Assembly: GCF_004331415.1 (NCBI RefSeq)
Contig: NZ_SJOP01000011.1
Span: 124,001 to 188,000, forward strand
Direction of reading: 5' to 3'
From: Kosakonia quasisacchari
GTDB taxonomy: Bacteria; Pseudomonadota; Gammaproteobacteria; Enterobacterales; Enterobacteriaceae
DNA length: 64,000 nucleotides
The stretch's first letter is position 1, and each line of letters starts with the position of its first letter. A program made the translations under genes and the position numbers. Below the pieces are notes generated by a model. That model was given only the letters and a program-made list of their open reading frames with translations. It was not told the origin of the DNA and did no database searches. This document shows positions 1-8,156 of the stretch, in pieces.

Positions 1-1534
1 CCAGTCGTGCTTCTTCCAGCATCTCTACCGTTTCGCGACGCAGCTGGTTAAGTTGGCTGTTGGGCACAAACAGCGCCCCCGGCAGATTCACGGCGATCGC
101 CTGCGCGTAATACCGGGTTTGCCCCAGTTTCGCCAGCCCGTCTTTCAGGCTTTCCAGCGCTTTTTGCGCATTGTTGGCTTCGTCAAACTGCCCGTCCAGC
201 GTGTGGGTAACACTGACGCCATCTTCGCTGGTGAGCGTCAGAACCAGTTGTTCCTGCCAGCCGCCAAGCTCAATATCTACGCCGATGCGACGCTCGCTGG
301 AGGTTTTCAGTAATGCCTGCTGCCAGTTATGGTCAAGGTTGCGGTTCAGCGCATGGTGCGGGCGCAGCGTTCGCAGTGCATCCGGCATTTCGTTCGGGAA
401 CACGCGATAACGGTTTTCGCCCGTTTTCTCGGCGACGTTGACGCGAAAACCCACCACTTCACGCTTCACCAGCACGTTCAGCCCATCACCGTTGGCCAGC
501 GGTTCCGTCACTTCAACATCAAGATGATCTTTCGCCACTTTCAGCACTTCACCGACCGGCAGGCCGATAAATTTCGGTGAATCAAACGCGCCGATATCAA
601 TTTTGCGCGCATTGACAAAATAATCGGTGCTGCCGCGATGGAAGGTTTTATCGGTCGACGGAATAAAGAAGTGCTCTGTTCGCCCGGCGGAAGCGCGCGC
701 CAAATCGCCACGATCGTCAATAATGGCATCCAGCATTTGGCGATAGTGCGCCGTGATATTCTTCACGTAGCTCATATCTTTGTAGCGCCCCTCAATTTTG
801 AAGGAACGCACACCGGCATCGATCAGCGCCGCCAGGTTGGCGCTCTGATCGTTATCTTTCATTGACAGCAGGTGTTTTTCATAAGCCACGACACGACCCT
901 GATCGTCTTTCAGCGTATAGGGCAAGCGGCACGCCTGGGAGCAGTCGCCACGGTTGGCGCTGCGCCCGGTCTGCGCATGGGAGATATTGCACTGCCCGGA
1001 ATAGGCCACGCACAGCGCACCGTGGATAAAGAACTCAATGGTGGCGTCGGTTGCGCTATGAATGGCGCGGATCTGCTCAAGGTTCAGCTCACGCGCCAGC
1101 ACAATCTGGCTAAAGCCAACATCGGAGAGGAATTTGGCTTTTTCCACGCTGCGAATGTCGCACTGCGTACTGGCATGCAGCTCAATCGGTGGAATATCCA
1201 GCTCAAGTACGCCCATATCCTGCACGATCAGCGCATCGACACCGGCCTGGTACAGGTCATGGATCAGGCTCTGCGCCGGTTCCAGCTCATCATCATGAAG
1301 AATAGTGTTCAGGGTGATAAACACTTTCGCGCCGTAGCGATGCGCGAAAGGCACCAGTTCGGCGATATCGCGCAGGCTGTTACCGGCGTTATGGCGCGCA
1401 CCGAAACCCGGGCCGCCAATGTAGACCGCGTCAGCGCCATGAAGTATGGCCTCACGGGCAATGGCGGTGTCGCGAGCCGGGCTTAACAGTTCAAGATGAT
1501 GGGGTTGCAGGCGCATACAATCGTCGTTATCCAT
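1..1534 (-). CDS. rlhA: RlhA, U32-family 23S rRNA C2501 hydroxylation protein (3' end outside window)
   Basis: The minus-strand frame starts with ATG at 1534 and stays open to the left edge, so about 511 codons of a roughly 650-codon gene are visible. The N-terminus reads HLELLSPARDTAIAREA, followed by GADAVYIGGPGFGARHNAG, the start of the peptidase U32 fold as found in E. coli RlhA (YdcP). The visible C-terminal end (PGALFVPNS, then NQLRRE) also matches RlhA. In E. coli this protein is needed for hydroxylation of 23S rRNA cytidine 2501; U32 proteins of this kind carry a cysteine-ligated Fe-S cluster. A second in-frame ATG lies 18 bases downstream, at 1516, next to the conserved region, so the true start may be either. 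Identification is firm; the start is less so. Confidence 0.93.
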   Translation of the reverse strand, partial: MDNDDCMRLQPHHLELLSPARDTAIAREAILHGADAVYIGGPGFGARHNAGNSLRDIAELVPFAHRYGAKVFITLNTILHDDELEPAQSLIHDLYQAGVDALIVQDMGVLELDIPPIELHASTQCDIRSVEKAKFLSDVGFSQIVLARELNLEQIRAIHSATDATIEFFIHGALCVAYSGQCNISHAQTGRSANRGDCSQACRLPYTLKDDQGRVVAYEKHLLSMKDNDQSANLAALIDAGVRSFKIEGRYKDMSYVKNITAHYRQMLDAIIDDRGDLARASAGRTEHFFIPSTDKTFHRGSTDYFVNARKIDIGAFDSPKFIGLPVGEVLKVAKDHLDVEVTEPLANGDGLNVLVKREVVGFRVNVAEKTGENRYRVFPNEMPDALRTLRPHHALNRNLDHNWQQALLKTSSERRIGVDIELGGWQEQLVLTLTSEDGVSVTHTLDGQFDEANNAQKALESLKDGLAKLGQTRYYAQAIAVNLPGALFVPNSQLNQLRRETVEMLEEARL

Positions 1535-1771
1535 TATGTACAAAATGGCGGCTATTGTAGTCACAACCGGGGCGTTTCACCACCTGCCGCAGGGGGAATT
1601 TGCGCCTGTCGGCAATGCAATGTCGAAATTGCTATTTCCGCTGTGTTACATGCGGCGATAGAGTGGTGACTCGGACATTCCTCGTCACGTTTTATCCACT
1701 GTATTGCCGGTTGCAGGTGAGGCTGAACTTTCCTGCAGCCCGGAGTATGGCGGGTCAACGTTGTCGCGTTA

Positions 1772-2344
1772 TTAATCGTCGTCGTTCTTTGCCGCAGGCG
1801 TGCTTGCGGCTTTTTCTTTTGGATAATGAATCAACGAGTGGAAATGCACCGTGTGCGCGGAGCTGTTGCGATACGCATGGGCTTCATCGCCGGCAAAACG
1901 CACCCCCATCCCACTGGTAAATGTTTTCCACTGCCCGCCCAGACATAAATCCAGCGCACCATTGATAACAATCACATGCTCAATCACCCCGCTTTCGTGC
2001 GGCGTCGATTCACTTATCGCGCCCGGTGCCAGCGCAATGGAAAAGAGATCAAAATGCAGCTTTTCATCCCACGGAAAAATGGGCGTGATCACCATGGCTT
2101 GTTGTTCAGGATCGTAGGCGTGCGGCGTGTCGCTCTCTGGCGGAGCAATAAAGGTAGAAAACGGCACATTCAGGCCGGTGGCGATTTTCCAGAGTGTCGC
2201 CACCGTCGGGCTTGATTCATTTCGCTCAATTTGCCCGAGCATCGCTTTAGAAACGCCCGTCTCTTCTGCCAGCCGGGAAAGGCTCCAGCCACGGCCCTGA
2301 CGGAGAAGTTTTAAGGTGCTTGCCAGATAGTCTGCGATGTTCAT
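1772..2344 (-). CDS. sutR: SutR, XRE-family regulator with C-terminal cupin
   Basis: This 190-residue protein has an N-terminal Xre-type helix-turn-helix (about residues 8-62, with LAEETGVSKAMLGQIERNES as recognition region) and a C-terminal cupin barrel (about 100-175, with HESGVIEHVIVINGAL). That is the architecture of E. coli SutR (YdcN), which is reported to control sulfur-utilisation genes. It lies divergently from ydcO across about 160 bases, the K-12 arrangement. The ATG at 2344 follows GGAGG at good spacing. The C-terminal tail ending KNDDD is charged and probably disordered. The cupin presumably senses a small ligand, which the sequence does not identify. Confidence 0.92.
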   Translation of the reverse strand: MNIADYLASTLKLLRQGRGWSLSRLAEETGVSKAMLGQIERNESSPTVATLWKIATGLNVPFSTFIAPPESDTPHAYDPEQQAMVITPIFPWDEKLHFDLFSIALAPGAISESTPHESGVIEHVIVINGALDLCLGGQWKTFTSGMGVRFAGDEAHAYRNSSAHTVHFHSLIHYPKEKAASTPAAKNDDD

Positions 2345-2407
2345 TACACCTCCGGGAAGAAAAATCCGGGGCAGTATAGCGCAGCGTTTCTTTTTTAGAG
2401 AGCGAAA

Positions 2408-2488
2408 CTATAACCACGCTAAATACCTTATTGCACTGCCAGCTTGTGCGCTATAACGGCCAGTGATATTTTATGCGGATGCTATAAC
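2408..2488. promoter_or_regulatory. Three CTATAAC repeats between sutR and ydcO
   Basis: The heptamer CTATAAC occurs three times in the same orientation in the divergent spacer, starting at 2408, 2451 and 2482. The middle copy could act as the -10 of a ydcO promoter (TTGCAC at 2431-2436, 15-base spacer, TATAAC at 2452-2457). The third is preceded by TG in extended -10 style. The repeats may be SutR operators or overlapping promoter elements; this is inferred from position only. Confidence 0.4.
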
Positions 2489-2504
2489 GCACAAGGATTA
2501 TTTC

Positions 2505-3689
2505 ATGCGCACCGCTGCCTTTTCACTTTCTTCTGCCGTTCCTTTTACCAGCGTGCTGGCTGGCTTTGTCGCTGTGTTGGTCGGTTATGCCAGCTCCGCC
2601 GCCATTATCTGGCAAGCAGCTTCGGCGGCAGGCGCAAGTGCGACGCAAATTGCCGGCTGGATGACCGCGCTCGGTCTGGGCATGGGCATCAGTACGCTGG
2701 CGCTGAGTGTCTGGTATCGCATGCCGGTACTCACCGCCTGGTCGACACCGGGCGCGGCATTGTTGGCGACCAGCCTACAAGGCATTTCACTAAATGAAGC
2801 GGTTGGCGTATTTATCTTTGCCAATGCATTAATTGTCCTGTGCGGCATCACCGGCTTGTTCGCCAGGTTGATGAAAATCATTCCCCATACCCTGGCGGCA
2901 GCCATGTTGGCGGGCATTTTGCTGCGCTTTGGTTTGCAGGCCTTTAGCAATATTCCGGGGCATTTCGCTTTGTGTGGCAGCATGCTGCTGGCCTGGCTTA
3001 TCTGCAAAGCGTTGGCGCCGCGCTATGCCATTGTCGCGACGCTCGTTGTCGGTGCACTGGTTGCGATACTTGGTGGTGACGTTGTCACGAATAGCCTGAG
3101 TTTTGCAGTGGTTCTTCCCGTCTATACCGCACCAGAATTTCACTGGACGTCACTGGTAAGTATCGGTGTTCCCTTCTTTCTGGTGACGATGGCGTCGCAG
3201 AACGCGCCCGGTTTCGCCACGATGCAGGCAGCGGGCTACCACGTTCCGGTTTCTCCGTTGATTATCTTTACTGGTGTACTGGCGCTATTACTCTCACCGT
3301 TTGGTGTTTATTCAATTTGTATTGCCGCCATCACTGCGGCGATCTGCCAAAGCCCGGATGCCCACCCGCAGCCAGAAAAACGCTGGCTGGCCGCGGGAGC
3401 CGCTGGCGTATTCTATCTGCTGGCGGGTCTGTTTGGGGGATCGATAACTTCGCTGCTGGCGGCGTTACCGTTAAGCTGGATCCAGACGTTAGCCGGGCTG
3501 GCACTGCTAGGCACAATTAGCGGTAGCCTGCGCCAGGCGCTCATCAATGAGCGCGATCGCGACGCCGCGATTGTTACTTTTCTGGTTACCGCCAGCGGCG
3601 TCACGCTGTTGGGGATTGGTTCTGCATTCTGGGGGTTAGTGATCGGCGGGATCTGCTATAGCGCATTGCACTTAGCGCGACGCGCGTAA
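2505..3689 (+). CDS. ydcO: YdcO, BenE-family benzoate/aromatic acid transporter
   Basis: This 394-residue integral membrane protein consists of hydrophobic helices with short polar links throughout and has the BenE family N-terminus (VLAGFVAVLVGYASSAAIIW) and the conserved WSTPGAALL segment. E. coli YdcO has nearly the same length. BenE proteins are proposed benzoate:proton symporters, but the substrate of enterobacterial YdcO is not established. The ATG at 2505 was chosen over the upstream ATG at 2463 because it follows AAGGA at 7 bases and gives the family N-terminus. It is divergent from sutR, which probably regulates it. Its 3' end overlaps the convergent AraC-family gene by 18 bases. Confidence 0.92.
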   Translation: MRTAAFSLSSAVPFTSVLAGFVAVLVGYASSAAIIWQAASAAGASATQIAGWMTALGLGMGISTLALSVWYRMPVLTAWSTPGAALLATSLQGISLNEAVGVFIFANALIVLCGITGLFARLMKIIPHTLAAAMLAGILLRFGLQAFSNIPGHFALCGSMLLAWLICKALAPRYAIVATLVVGALVAILGGDVVTNSLSFAVVLPVYTAPEFHWTSLVSIGVPFFLVTMASQNAPGFATMQAAGYHVPVSPLIIFTGVLALLLSPFGVYSICIAAITAAICQSPDAHPQPEKRWLAAGAAGVFYLLAGLFGGSITSLLAALPLSWIQTLAGLALLGTISGSLRQALINERDRDAAIVTFLVTASGVTLLGIGSAFWGLVIGGICYSALHLARRA

Positions 3690-4541
3690 CTGCGAGGGAG
3701 TCATGCCTTTCGCCGCTTTGAAACGGTTGCTGAAATGGCTGGCAGAGTTAAAACCGCAGGCCAGCGCAATGGTGGTCAGCGGCTGATCGCTGTGAAGTAA
3801 CAGATCTTTTGCCCGCATCATGCGCCGTTGCATGACGAACTGGTGCGGCGCAACGCCCATTGACTGGCGGAACATGCGTGCAAAGTGGTATTCGCTAAGT
3901 GCGGCCTGCGCCGCCAGATCCGCCAGCAGCAGCGGATCTGCCAGATGCGCATCGATAAATTCCAGCACCGTGCGCAACACCACGGGTGCCAGGCCGCCTG
4001 TGACAGTCGGCAGTTGCCACTGCACGTTGCTGTAGTGTTGCACTAAGTGTGTCAGTAAAAGCGTCGATGCGGTGCTGAGCGTTAACTGGTTTGCGTTTTG
4101 CTGCCAGTTGCAATCCAGTAAAAACTGGCGATAGAGCGCAGTAATACGCGTATCCTGGGAAAATGTTTTCTCATCCAGCGTGAACGACGCCGGGCTGCGA
4201 TCCCACACCTGCTCACCCACTTCACGCAGATGCTCATCGGTACAATAAAGATGCACAAAAGACAACGTATCGCGAATATCCCATATTGATTCGCTCTCTT
4301 TTGGCATCAGACAAAAACGATCCGGCCCGCCGCCGTTTTTCCAGCCGTAGGCGGTTTTGTGGTAGCTCTCGTAGCCGTCGGCAACGTACAAGCTCAGGGT
4401 GTGGTGATTGCAATATTGGGTGATGTTATCGCGTTTGTTCGACCAGGCCGCCAGTTGTATGCCAGAGTGCAGCGCCACCGAGTTGTGCAACACGGCGTTG
4501 TGTTTACTGAGGTTTTCAAAGGCTTCGTAGTGTTCAGACAT
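3672..4541 (-). CDS. AraC-family transcriptional regulator
   Basis: This 289-residue protein has an N-terminal sensing domain of about 190 residues and a C-terminal double helix-turn-helix of the AraC/XylS type (about 195-289). The hallmark second-HTH signature is present (GFNSASHFSNRFKAAKGMTPSQLR). The N-terminal domain resembles AraC-type ligand-binding cupins but has no diagnostic motif, so the inducer is unknown. It is divergent from the DMT transporter at 4715, with about 170 bases between them; that exporter is the most likely target. It is not part of the K-12 backbone order. The family assignment is firm. Confidence 0.88.
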   Translation of the reverse strand: MSEHYEAFENLSKHNAVLHNSVALHSGIQLAAWSNKRDNITQYCNHHTLSLYVADGYESYHKTAYGWKNGGGPDRFCLMPKESESIWDIRDTLSFVHLYCTDEHLREVGEQVWDRSPASFTLDEKTFSQDTRITALYRQFLLDCNWQQNANQLTLSTASTLLLTHLVQHYSNVQWQLPTVTGGLAPVVLRTVLEFIDAHLADPLLLADLAAQAALSEYHFARMFRQSMGVAPHQFVMQRRMMRAKDLLLHSDQPLTTIALACGFNSASHFSNRFKAAKGMTPSQLRASR

Positions 4542-4714
4542 TCGCGGAAATTATCATAGAGTCACCAGAACCCCAGTCTATGAATAGCAGGCGGCGGATA
4601 CCAGCGTTGTGTAAAGAAAAGCGCAAGAATATGCAAGTCCGGCGCAAACCAGTGCAAGCCCGCGCGTTGGCGTTTTGCCACACTCAGCGTTCGTTTTACG
4701 CATCGGAACTCAAT

Positions 4715-5629
4715 ATGAACGCATTGCTGTACGGTTTGGTGGTGATTATCTGGGGGACAACCTGGATTGCGATTTTTTTACAACAAGGCCCGGTTCCTGC
4801 GCCGGTGTCAATTTTCTGGCGTTTTGCTCTGGCAACAGTGGCAATGATGCTGATATTGCTGGCGCAGCGTAAACTGCGCGCCCTGCCGCTGCGCGATCAT
4901 CTGTTTTGTCTGTTACAGGGCTGCTGCGTGTTCGGTTTCAATTTCTGGTGCTTCTACACCGCCGCCGCGTGGATCAGTACCGGGCTGGAGTCGGTGATCT
5001 TCTCGATGGCGGTTTTGTTTAATGCGATAAACAGTTATCTCTTTTTCGGTCAAAAACCGCCAGCACGCTTTTTTGTCGCGGCGATCCTCGGCCTGACGGG
5101 GATCGTGACGCTGTTCTGGCAAGATCTGGTCAACAGTGGCTGGAGCATAACGCTACTGATGGGGATTGGCCTGTCGGCGCTGGGCACGCTGGGTTTCTCG
5201 TTTGGCAATATGATAAGCCTGCGCCACCAGCGAAAAGGGCTGGAAACCATCACCACTAACAGTTGGGCGATGCTCTACGGCACGTTGATTATGGGAGCAA
5301 TTGGCCTGCTGCGCGGTGACGATTTTACCCCGCAATGGACTGCCAGTTACCTTGGCGCGCTGGTCTATCTGGCGCTGTTCGGCTCGGTAATAGGCTTTGG
5401 TGCCTATTTTACGCTGGTCGGGCGAATTGGCCCCAGCAAAGCGGCTTATAGCACCCTGCTTTTTCCGCTGGTTGCGCTAACCGTTTCGACGTTCTTCGAG
5501 GGTTATATCTGGCATTTCAATGGCGTTGCCGGCTTGTTGCTGATCCTCACCGGCAATCTGGTGATGTTTACCCGCCCGGAAAACTGGCTGGGCGGGCGCG
5601 GAACACGGCGAAAAGCTAACGCTTGCTGA
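4715..5629 (+). CDS. EamA/DMT-family metabolite exporter
   Basis: This 304-residue membrane protein has ten predicted helices arranged as two EamA repeats, starting with the DMT signature VVIIWGTTWIAI. Family members export amino acids or other small metabolites from the cytoplasm; the substrate cannot be told from sequence. The ATG at 4715 puts the first transmembrane helix directly at the N-terminus; an upstream ATG at 4580 would add a basic, non-hydrophobic extension untypical of the family and was rejected. The divergent AraC regulator at 3672-4541 is the likely controller. The 3' end overlaps the convergent ydcL by 14 bases. Confidence 0.87.
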   Translation: MNALLYGLVVIIWGTTWIAIFLQQGPVPAPVSIFWRFALATVAMMLILLAQRKLRALPLRDHLFCLLQGCCVFGFNFWCFYTAAAWISTGLESVIFSMAVLFNAINSYLFFGQKPPARFFVAAILGLTGIVTLFWQDLVNSGWSITLLMGIGLSALGTLGFSFGNMISLRHQRKGLETITTNSWAMLYGTLIMGAIGLLRGDDFTPQWTASYLGALVYLALFGSVIGFGAYFTLVGRIGPSKAAYSTLLFPLVALTVSTFFEGYIWHFNGVAGLLLILTGNLVMFTRPENWLGGRGTRRKANAC

Positions 5630-6296
5630 TATCAAACATCGTCGCGTCGGTCGCCATATCGTCAATGACTTGTTTCAGAGAGTCGACGGAGACCGGCGCA
5701 TTTTCATTGTTCACATCTTTCCCTTGCCCCTGGCGCACTACTTTCAACACTGGCGCATTGGTCTGCGCGTCAATCAACTCGCCTTCGAAATAGAGATGGG
5801 TGTTCATCGTGCGATGGCCGGTTGCCATCTGTGTTCCCGCCACGACCATTGCGACCGGCACCACTTCATAGAACTGCAACCCTTGTTTGCTGGCATCCAC
5901 GCCGGTTATCGCCCCGCGGAAAATCAGGCTGTGCTGGCCTGGCGATGTCACCAGCGGTTTACGCGAAGCGGCAGCGGCTTTCAGCTTGCTGTTGGTATAG
6001 TTGAGAACGCCATCCAGCACCTGTTGATTCACCTGGCTGGTAGGTTTCGCTACCGGGTAATAGGTTACCGGGTGGTAGACAATACTGTCGTATTTCGCCG
6101 GGTCAAAACCCGGCGCCACCCAGCGAAGCACCGGTTTACCGGTGGCGGATGTGGTTTCCTGTAGCCCGGAATAATCTTTTAGAAACCCGGAATATTTTTC
6201 CGGTTGAGTCACTTTTGACGCACAGCCTGATAACGCCAGCAGACCAGAAAAGACGGCAACGCTAACCAACGCATGAGGATGTCCCTGTGAATGCAC
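5616..6296 (-). CDS. ydcL: YdcL, DUF3313 lipoprotein (5' end uncertain)
   Basis: The mature protein matches E. coli YdcL closely (PEKYSGFLKDYSGLQETTSA, later GAITGVDASKQGLQFYEVVP). A lipobox LSGC ends at Cys25, counted from a GTG start at 6296, so it is an envelope lipoprotein of unknown function. Start choice is the odd point. The best Shine-Dalgarno/ATG pair (AGGGA followed by ATG at 6274) is one base out of frame with the lipobox, and the in-frame options are GTG at 6296 or TTG at 6269. One additional base just after that ATG would give a short, standard signal peptide. The gene may use GTG, carry a real 5' frameshift, or contain a sequence error. Confidence 0.88.
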   Translation of the reverse strand: MHSQGHPHALVSVAVFSGLLALSGCASKVTQPEKYSGFLKDYSGLQETTSATGKPVLRWVAPGFDPAKYDSIVYHPVTYYPVAKPTSQVNQQVLDGVLNYTNSKLKAAAASRKPLVTSPGQHSLIFRGAITGVDASKQGLQFYEVVPVAMVVAGTQMATGHRTMNTHLYFEGELIDAQTNAPVLKVVRQGQGKDVNNENAPVSVDSLKQVIDDMATDATMFDISKR

Positions 6297-6410
6297 AATT
6301 GCCTATAAGGTATAGCAAACGCAGCGGCATTTTGTGGGAGGGTAAAACGTCTTTGTGAGCAACGGCTTTGATAAGATCTATACCACCACCCTTAACGCTA
6401 AGTGATGTTC

Positions 6411-6444
6411 GCGAGCAAACCGCTAGTGCGCTGGGTTTGCTCGC
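6411..6444 (-). terminator. Stem-loop after the peptide-binding protein gene
   Basis: A perfect 10-bp inverted repeat (GCGAGCAAAC / GTTTGCTCGC) with a 14-base loop lies just downstream of the minus-strand gene ending at 6455. There is no clear U-run, so it may be an RNA-stabilising hairpin or a weak terminator. Confidence 0.5.
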
Positions 6445-6454
6445 CTATTAATGG

Positions 6455-8050
6455 TTATTTCTTCAGATCAACCTGCCAGAAAATATGTTTGCCAAACGGG
6501 TCGATTTCGTAGCCCTGCACCTCTTTACGTACCGGTTCGAAAATCGTTGAGTGGGCAATCATCACCGCTGGCATTTGATCATGCATCATCTGCTGCGCCT
6601 CTTTGTACAGCGCAACACGTTTTTCATGATCGCTGGTGGCTTTCGCTTCGGCGATAATTTTGTCAAATGGCGCGTAACACCATTTCGCTGAATTCGAACC
6701 GCCATTGGCAGACGTACAGGTAAACAGCGGGCCAAAGAAGTTATCCGGATCGCCGGTTGCGGTGGTCCAGCCCATCAGCGCCGCCTGGTGCTCGCCGCCT
6801 TTCACCCGTTTCAGGTATTCGCCCCACTCATAGGTGACGATTTTGGTCTGCACGCCCACTTTCGCCCAGTCGGCCTGGATCATCTCGGCCATACGTTTGG
6901 CGTTCGGGTTATAGGGGCGCTGCACCGGCATCGCCCATAAATCAATGCTCGTTCCCGGCGCTACCCCGGCCTCTTTCAGCAGCGCTTTGGCTTTTTCCGG
7001 ATCGTAGTCGTAATCCTTCAGTTCGCTATCTGCGCTCCAGACGCCTGGCGGCAGCAGGTTTTTCGCTGCGGTGCCCGTTCCCTGAAACACAGCCTGAATG
7101 ATCGCCGGTTTGTTGATCGCCAGCGCCAGCGCCTGGCGCACTTTTACGTTATCCAGCGGCGCTTTTTGCGTATTAAACGACAGGAACCCGGTATTCAGCC
7201 CGGCTTTGCTCATCAGCGTGATGTCTTTGTTCTCTTTCAGGCGCGGCAAATCCGCCGGATTGGGAAACGGCATAACCTGGCACTCGTTCTTCTCCAGTTT
7301 TGCCAGGCGTACAGAAGCATCCGGCGTGATGCTGAAGACCAGGCGATCAATTTTGGCTTTGCCCTGCCAGTAACCGTCGAACGCGGTAAACAGAATGCGC
7401 GAATCTTTCTGATACTGCGCCAGCCGGAACGGCCCGGTACCAATTGGGTCCATATCGACGCGTTCCGGTGTCCCTGCCTTTAACATCGCATCGGCATACT
7501 CCGCTGAGAGGATCGACGCAAAATACCAGCCAAGGTCAGCGACAAACGGCGCTTCCGGGTGCGCCAGCGTAAAGCGCACGGTATGGTCGTCAACTTTATC
7601 AATCGCGGTGATCAGCGAACCGAACTCGAGGCTTTCAAAGTTCGAGTAAGTGCCGTTGGAGACATTGTGATAGGGGTTATTGGCGTCTTTTTGCCGCATA
7701 AATGAGAAGATCACATCATCGGCATTAAAATCGCGCGTTGGTGTAAAGTATTTATTGCTCTGGAACTTCACCCCTTTACGCAGATGGAAGGTGTAAACCT
7801 TGCCGTCTTCGCTCACATCCCAGCTTTCCGCGAGGCTGGGTTGCAGTTGCGTGGTGCCTATTTTGAAATCCACCAGCCGGTTATAGACCGGCACCGCGCT
7901 GGCATCGACGCTGGTGCCCGAGGTATAAAGTTGCGGGTTGAAGTTTTCCGGCGAGCCTTCCGAGCAATAGACCAGCGTTTTCGCCGCTACAGAAGAACTC
8001 ACTATCATCGCGGCCAACGCCAGAGCAAGTGTTGTCGGTTTGCTAATCAT
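6455..8050 (-). CDS. Periplasmic peptide-binding protein, DppA/SBP_bac_5 family
   Basis: This 531-residue protein begins with a Sec signal peptide (MISKPTTLALALAAMIVSSSVAA, cleaved near residue 22). It has the family 5 solute-binding fold, including LAESWDVSEDGKVYTFHLRKGVKF and DPIGTGPFRL, and the same length class as the dipeptide-binding protein DppA. It would deliver di/oligopeptides or related solutes to an ABC permease. No permease or ATPase genes lie beside it, so it must work with components encoded elsewhere. The ATG at 8050 follows AGGA; upstream codons were rejected because they would push the signal peptide inward. It is divergent from a peptidase T-like gene, pointing to peptide scavenging. 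Confidence 0.87.
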   Translation of the reverse strand: MISKPTTLALALAAMIVSSSVAAKTLVYCSEGSPENFNPQLYTSGTSVDASAVPVYNRLVDFKIGTTQLQPSLAESWDVSEDGKVYTFHLRKGVKFQSNKYFTPTRDFNADDVIFSFMRQKDANNPYHNVSNGTYSNFESLEFGSLITAIDKVDDHTVRFTLAHPEAPFVADLGWYFASILSAEYADAMLKAGTPERVDMDPIGTGPFRLAQYQKDSRILFTAFDGYWQGKAKIDRLVFSITPDASVRLAKLEKNECQVMPFPNPADLPRLKENKDITLMSKAGLNTGFLSFNTQKAPLDNVKVRQALALAINKPAIIQAVFQGTGTAAKNLLPPGVWSADSELKDYDYDPEKAKALLKEAGVAPGTSIDLWAMPVQRPYNPNAKRMAEMIQADWAKVGVQTKIVTYEWGEYLKRVKGGEHQAALMGWTTATGDPDNFFGPLFTCTSANGGSNSAKWCYAPFDKIIAEAKATSDHEKRVALYKEAQQMMHDQMPAVMIAHSTIFEPVRKEVQGYEIDPFGKHIFWQVDLKK

Positions 8051-8156
8051 AGTTTTTCCTGTTGTTTTATTGTAAAGGCTTGTTGTTTGCCCTCTCATAA
8101 ATAACATTAAAGTGAATTTGCAAACACCTGATAATTCGAATAAAGAAGGAATCACT

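Noticed and set aside
872..1486. 204-codon plus-strand frame
   Set aside because: It lies wholly antisense to rlhA, whose sequence is strongly conserved; no ribosome site and no family features.
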